DNA from: an uncultured euryarchaeote
Lineage (GTDB): Archaea > Thermoplasmatota > Poseidoniia > Poseidoniales > Poseidoniaceae
Direction: 5' to 3'
DNA length: 7,477 nucleotides
Assembly (NCBI GenBank): GCA_937881505.1
Contig: CALGEM010000218.1
Location: forward strand, 1 to 7,477
A program made the translations under genes and the position numbers. Of the stretch, positions 5,779 through 7,477 are shown piece by piece. The notes under the pieces are model-generated. The model did not search any database and was not told the DNA's origin. It saw only the letters and a list, made by a program, of their open reading frames with translations. Every line of letters begins with the position of its first letter. Within the stretch, counting starts at the first letter, position 1.

Positions 5779-6714
5779 ATGTCGGCATGGAAGCGAGTCG
5801 TGGCTTTGTTGGGAATCTACTTTTGTTCGCTGATGATGGTGGCGGTTCCTGCCTCTGCCCAAATCTCCGGTGCTGCTGTTTCCATGACCTGTGCACCCGG
5901 TCAAATTCAGGTTGAAGTCAAGCCAGGTGCTACGCTCACCGGATACACCACCTGTACCGTTTCCAACCCGACGGCCTACGTCGAAAAGGTCGCCATCCAG
6001 GTGACCAGCGATGGTCTTGCGACCGCCGCACCCGGTGACATGTATGTCGGTGCCGGCCAAGAGGTCGACTTCCAAGTCGTCGTCCGTGCCAACCCCTACA
6101 TGCAGATGCAATCCCGACAGTTGACGGTCTCCGCTCAAGTTCAGGAATTGAACAACCTGCCACCGCCCAACACCGCTTCTTCTCAAGTCAACGCCCTCAT
6201 CAACATCATGCAGTTCAGCATCGTTCAGGTTGAGGCCGTTGAGCCCTTTGTCCAGTTGATGCCAAAGACCGACAAGAACTTCCAGTTCAAAGTCTACAAC
6301 TTTGGAAACCAAATTGACCGAATGAAGATCGGTGTTACTCCCGACACCCGAGACTCCCTTGAGGAAGCAGGCTTCACCGTCAACCTCCCACAAACGGTCG
6401 TCACCATCGAGCCCAACACCGCTCCTGAGAACGCTCGTATCATGGTCCGAACGCCCAAGAACCAAGGTTGGTCCGACGCTTACCACGTGTTGGAATTCTT
6501 TGCTGAATCCGAGTTTGCCTGCCAAAACGGTGGTTGCAACCGTGAATCCCAGATGATCACGGTCTACGTTCGTGGTGTTTACCTTCCAGGCTTCGAAGTT
6601 GTTCCTGCCATCTCGATGATTGCCCTCGCTGGCGCTGTGGCCGGCCGTCGCTTCCTCAACACCGAAGAAGACGGTGAAGAAGAGGTCTGGCGAGAATCGG
6701 CTCCCGGCCTTTGA
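5779..6714 (+). CDS. Exported surface protein with two Ig-like domains and a PGF-type C-terminal anchor
   Basis: This 311-residue protein has a signal peptide (about 1-27, basic AWKR, then a hydrophobic core, then ASAQ as likely cleavage site). Two beta-sandwich, Ig-like regions follow. The first (about 30-125) has the pattern of extracellular NEW3/CARDB-like modules (GATLTGYTTCTVSNPTAYVE). The second (about 145-265) begins VEAVEPFVQL and includes the KVYNFGNQIDRMKIGV strand pair. Cys38/Cys59 and Cys248/Cys253 could form disulfides. The C-terminus has Pro270-Gly271-Phe272, a hydrophobic helix (273-289) and then Arg290-Arg291, which is the layout of the PGF-CTERM sorting signal handled by archaeosortase A. 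Unusually, a 20-residue acidic tail (containing EEDGEEEVW) follows, where typical signals end soon after the basic residues. The start is ATG 5779 with a clear ribosome-binding site. The specific role is unknown; it is probably a cell-envelope or S-layer-associated protein. Confidence 0.85.
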   Translation: MSAWKRVVALLGIYFCSLMMVAVPASAQISGAAVSMTCAPGQIQVEVKPGATLTGYTTCTVSNPTAYVEKVAIQVTSDGLATAAPGDMYVGAGQEVDFQVVVRANPYMQMQSRQLTVSAQVQELNNLPPPNTASSQVNALINIMQFSIVQVEAVEPFVQLMPKTDKNFQFKVYNFGNQIDRMKIGVTPDTRDSLEEAGFTVNLPQTVVTIEPNTAPENARIMVRTPKNQGWSDAYHVLEFFAESEFACQNGGCNRESQMITVYVRGVYLPGFEVVPAISMIALAGAVAGRRFLNTEEDGEEEVWRESAPGL

Positions 6715-6734
6715 CGGACCCTTTGGAAAACCAT

Positions 6735-6755
6735 CCCCTGCGACTCATACAGGGG
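6735..6755 (+). terminator. Hairpin after the surface protein gene, possible terminator
   Basis: CCCCTG (6735-6740) and CAGGGG (6750-6755) form a perfect 6-bp stem with a 9-base loop, 20 bases after the stop codon. The following bases (TTGAATTGATAAC) are A/T-rich but contain no T-run. It may act as a weak transcript end or stabilise the 3' end; archaeal termination usually depends on T-runs, so the call is tentative. Confidence 0.35.
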
Positions 6756-6769
6756 TTGAATTGATAACA

Positions 6770-6795
6770 CCGTTCGCAAAACCATGCGATAACGG
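6770..6795 (+). repeat. Hairpin just upstream of the 6805 gene
   Basis: CCGTT-CGC (6770-6777) pairs with GCG-AT-AACGG (6786-6795), giving eight base pairs with a 2-base bulge and an 8-base A-rich loop. It ends nine bases before the ATG at 6805, where it could affect translation start if it lies in the transcript. The only start-proximal purine run, GGGGATTGA (6794-6802), is a poor Shine-Dalgarno match and partly overlaps the stem. Confidence 0.35.
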
Positions 6796-6804
6796 GGATT
6801 GACC

Positions 6805-7477
6805 ATGGGTGGATTACTGGACAAAGCCAACGCAGCCAAAGAAACTGAAAGCGAGGCCAAAGCGGCTGAACCTGAGCCAGTGGTGGCAAAAGCTGCCGCT
6901 GAACCAGCAGCCAAGAAAACTGCCCCCGCCCCTTCTCCTTCTGGCGCACCTGACAAAGCGACCCAAATCAGCCTCGCAGGTTGGGTCATCATCCTCCTTG
7001 GAGCCATTCTATCCTTGCAGGGTGGAGCCTGGGGATTCGCTGTCGTTACGGTTGTTCTTGTCCTCGGTATCGGTGCCATCGTGCAAGCCGAGCGCATGCG
7101 AGGCAGCATCAACCAGGTGAAACTCGGTGCCAGTGTAGTGGTGGCCCTTCTCATTGCGACCACGCCGTATGCTGCGGTCATGCTCGTGCCAACCAACGCA
7201 TCGTTGGCCATCTCGGAAGTTGAACTCGACGAGGACACCAACGAACTCTCGTTCAAGGTTCGTGGCACCATGTCCTCGGTGGATGTCTCCATTGAGGCAG
7301 ACGGTGTCGAGATGTGGACCGGTTCAGGTGATGTCAGCAACGACATGAAAAAATTCAAGGTGCCACTCGCTGACTTCTTCACCGGAAACGGCGAAGACTA
7401 TGCCGGCAACGAAGTCGTTGACTACGTCATCAAGGGCGTGGGCTCGAACGGGCAAGAGGGTGAGGTCAACATCCCTT
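6805..7477 (+). CDS. Three-helix membrane protein with charged Ala/Glu/Lys/Pro-rich N-terminus, partial
   Basis: The gene is open at the right edge, with 224 codons visible from ATG 6805. Residues 1-52 are low-complexity and rich in Ala, Glu, Lys and Pro (KETESEAKAAEPEPVVAKAA), likely a disordered cytoplasmic tail. Three hydrophobic helices follow, at about 55-71, 74-95 and 106-128, with ERMRG (96-100) as a short basic loop between the second and third. From 130 to the edge the protein is acidic and beta-rich (SEVELDEDTNELSFKVRG, 137-154). With the N-terminus inside and three helices, this part would face outward, and its strand pattern suggests an Ig-like fold. It lies 90 bases after the surface protein on the same strand, with two hairpins between, so co-transcription is uncertain. 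I do not recognise the family. The predicted topology and the neighbouring PGF-anchored protein point to a cell-envelope role, which is inference. Confidence 0.75.
   Translation, partial: MGGLLDKANAAKETESEAKAAEPEPVVAKAAAEPAAKKTAPAPSPSGAPDKATQISLAGWVIILLGAILSLQGGAWGFAVVTVVLVLGIGAIVQAERMRGSINQVKLGASVVVALLIATTPYAAVMLVPTNASLAISEVELDEDTNELSFKVRGTMSSVDVSIEADGVEMWTGSGDVSNDMKKFKVPLADFFTGNGEDYAGNEVVDYVIKGVGSNGQEGEVNIP

Noticed and set aside
5767..6525. Minus-strand open frame of 252 codons
   Set aside because: It is antisense to the surface protein gene, which has a signal peptide, ordered domains and an anchor. The reverse frame is an Asp/Gly/Val-rich artefact of codon bias.
6579..7382. Minus-strand open frame of 267 codons, Ser/Thr/Ala-rich
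   Set aside because: It runs opposite two plus-strand genes and across their spacer, and its composition is what the reverse of those codons would give.
1..7477. CRISPR array, insertion sequence or phage cassette
   Set aside because: No regularly spaced repeats, transposase, terminal inverted repeats or phage structural genes were seen on either strand.

Overview
The window looks like a chromosomal segment of a planktonic euryarchaeon, most likely Marine Group II (Candidatus Poseidoniales) or a relative within Thermoplasmatota. The reasons are TATA-box promoters placed for leaderless transcripts, Shine-Dalgarno sites resembling GGAGGTGA ahead of internal genes, a tRNA gene without an encoded CCA end, an archaeal TctA-like (COG1784) permease, a PGF-type C-terminal anchor, and many exported beta-rich surface proteins. 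The taxonomic call is inference from gene style; no rRNA or other marker lies in the window.

Layout. Bases 1-4168 hold a three-gene operon on the minus strand. Transcription begins at 4168 with a membrane-anchored protein carrying several OB-fold-like domains and a C-terminal calcium-binding (thrombospondin type 3-like) tail. A TctA-like permease of 500 residues follows, then an exported protein with two lamin-tail domains that runs off the left edge. The three genes are only 9 and 18 bases apart and lie in one reading frame. On the plus strand, a 433-residue HD-domain phosphohydrolase of the dNTPase/SAMHD1-like class (COG1078) starts at 4268. It is separated from the operon by a 99-bp divergent promoter region in which both starts appear leaderless. 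A tRNA gene with anticodon CAU follows at 5610-5683. Next is an exported two-domain surface protein with a PGF-type C-terminal anchor (5779-6714). After a 90-bp spacer with two hairpins comes a three-helix membrane protein that runs off the right edge (6805-7477).

Function as a set. The left operon is the most interesting part. It pairs an orphan TctA-like permease, with no TctB or TctC partner in view, with two predicted cell-surface proteins built from OB-fold and lamin-tail modules. A surface capture-and-import role for some extracellular substrate is possible but not shown. The HD protein probably acts in the cytoplasm on nucleotides. The two right-hand genes look like further cell-envelope proteins of unknown role. 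No mobile element, CRISPR array, phage gene or rRNA was seen, and there is no gene-free stretch longer than about 100 bases.
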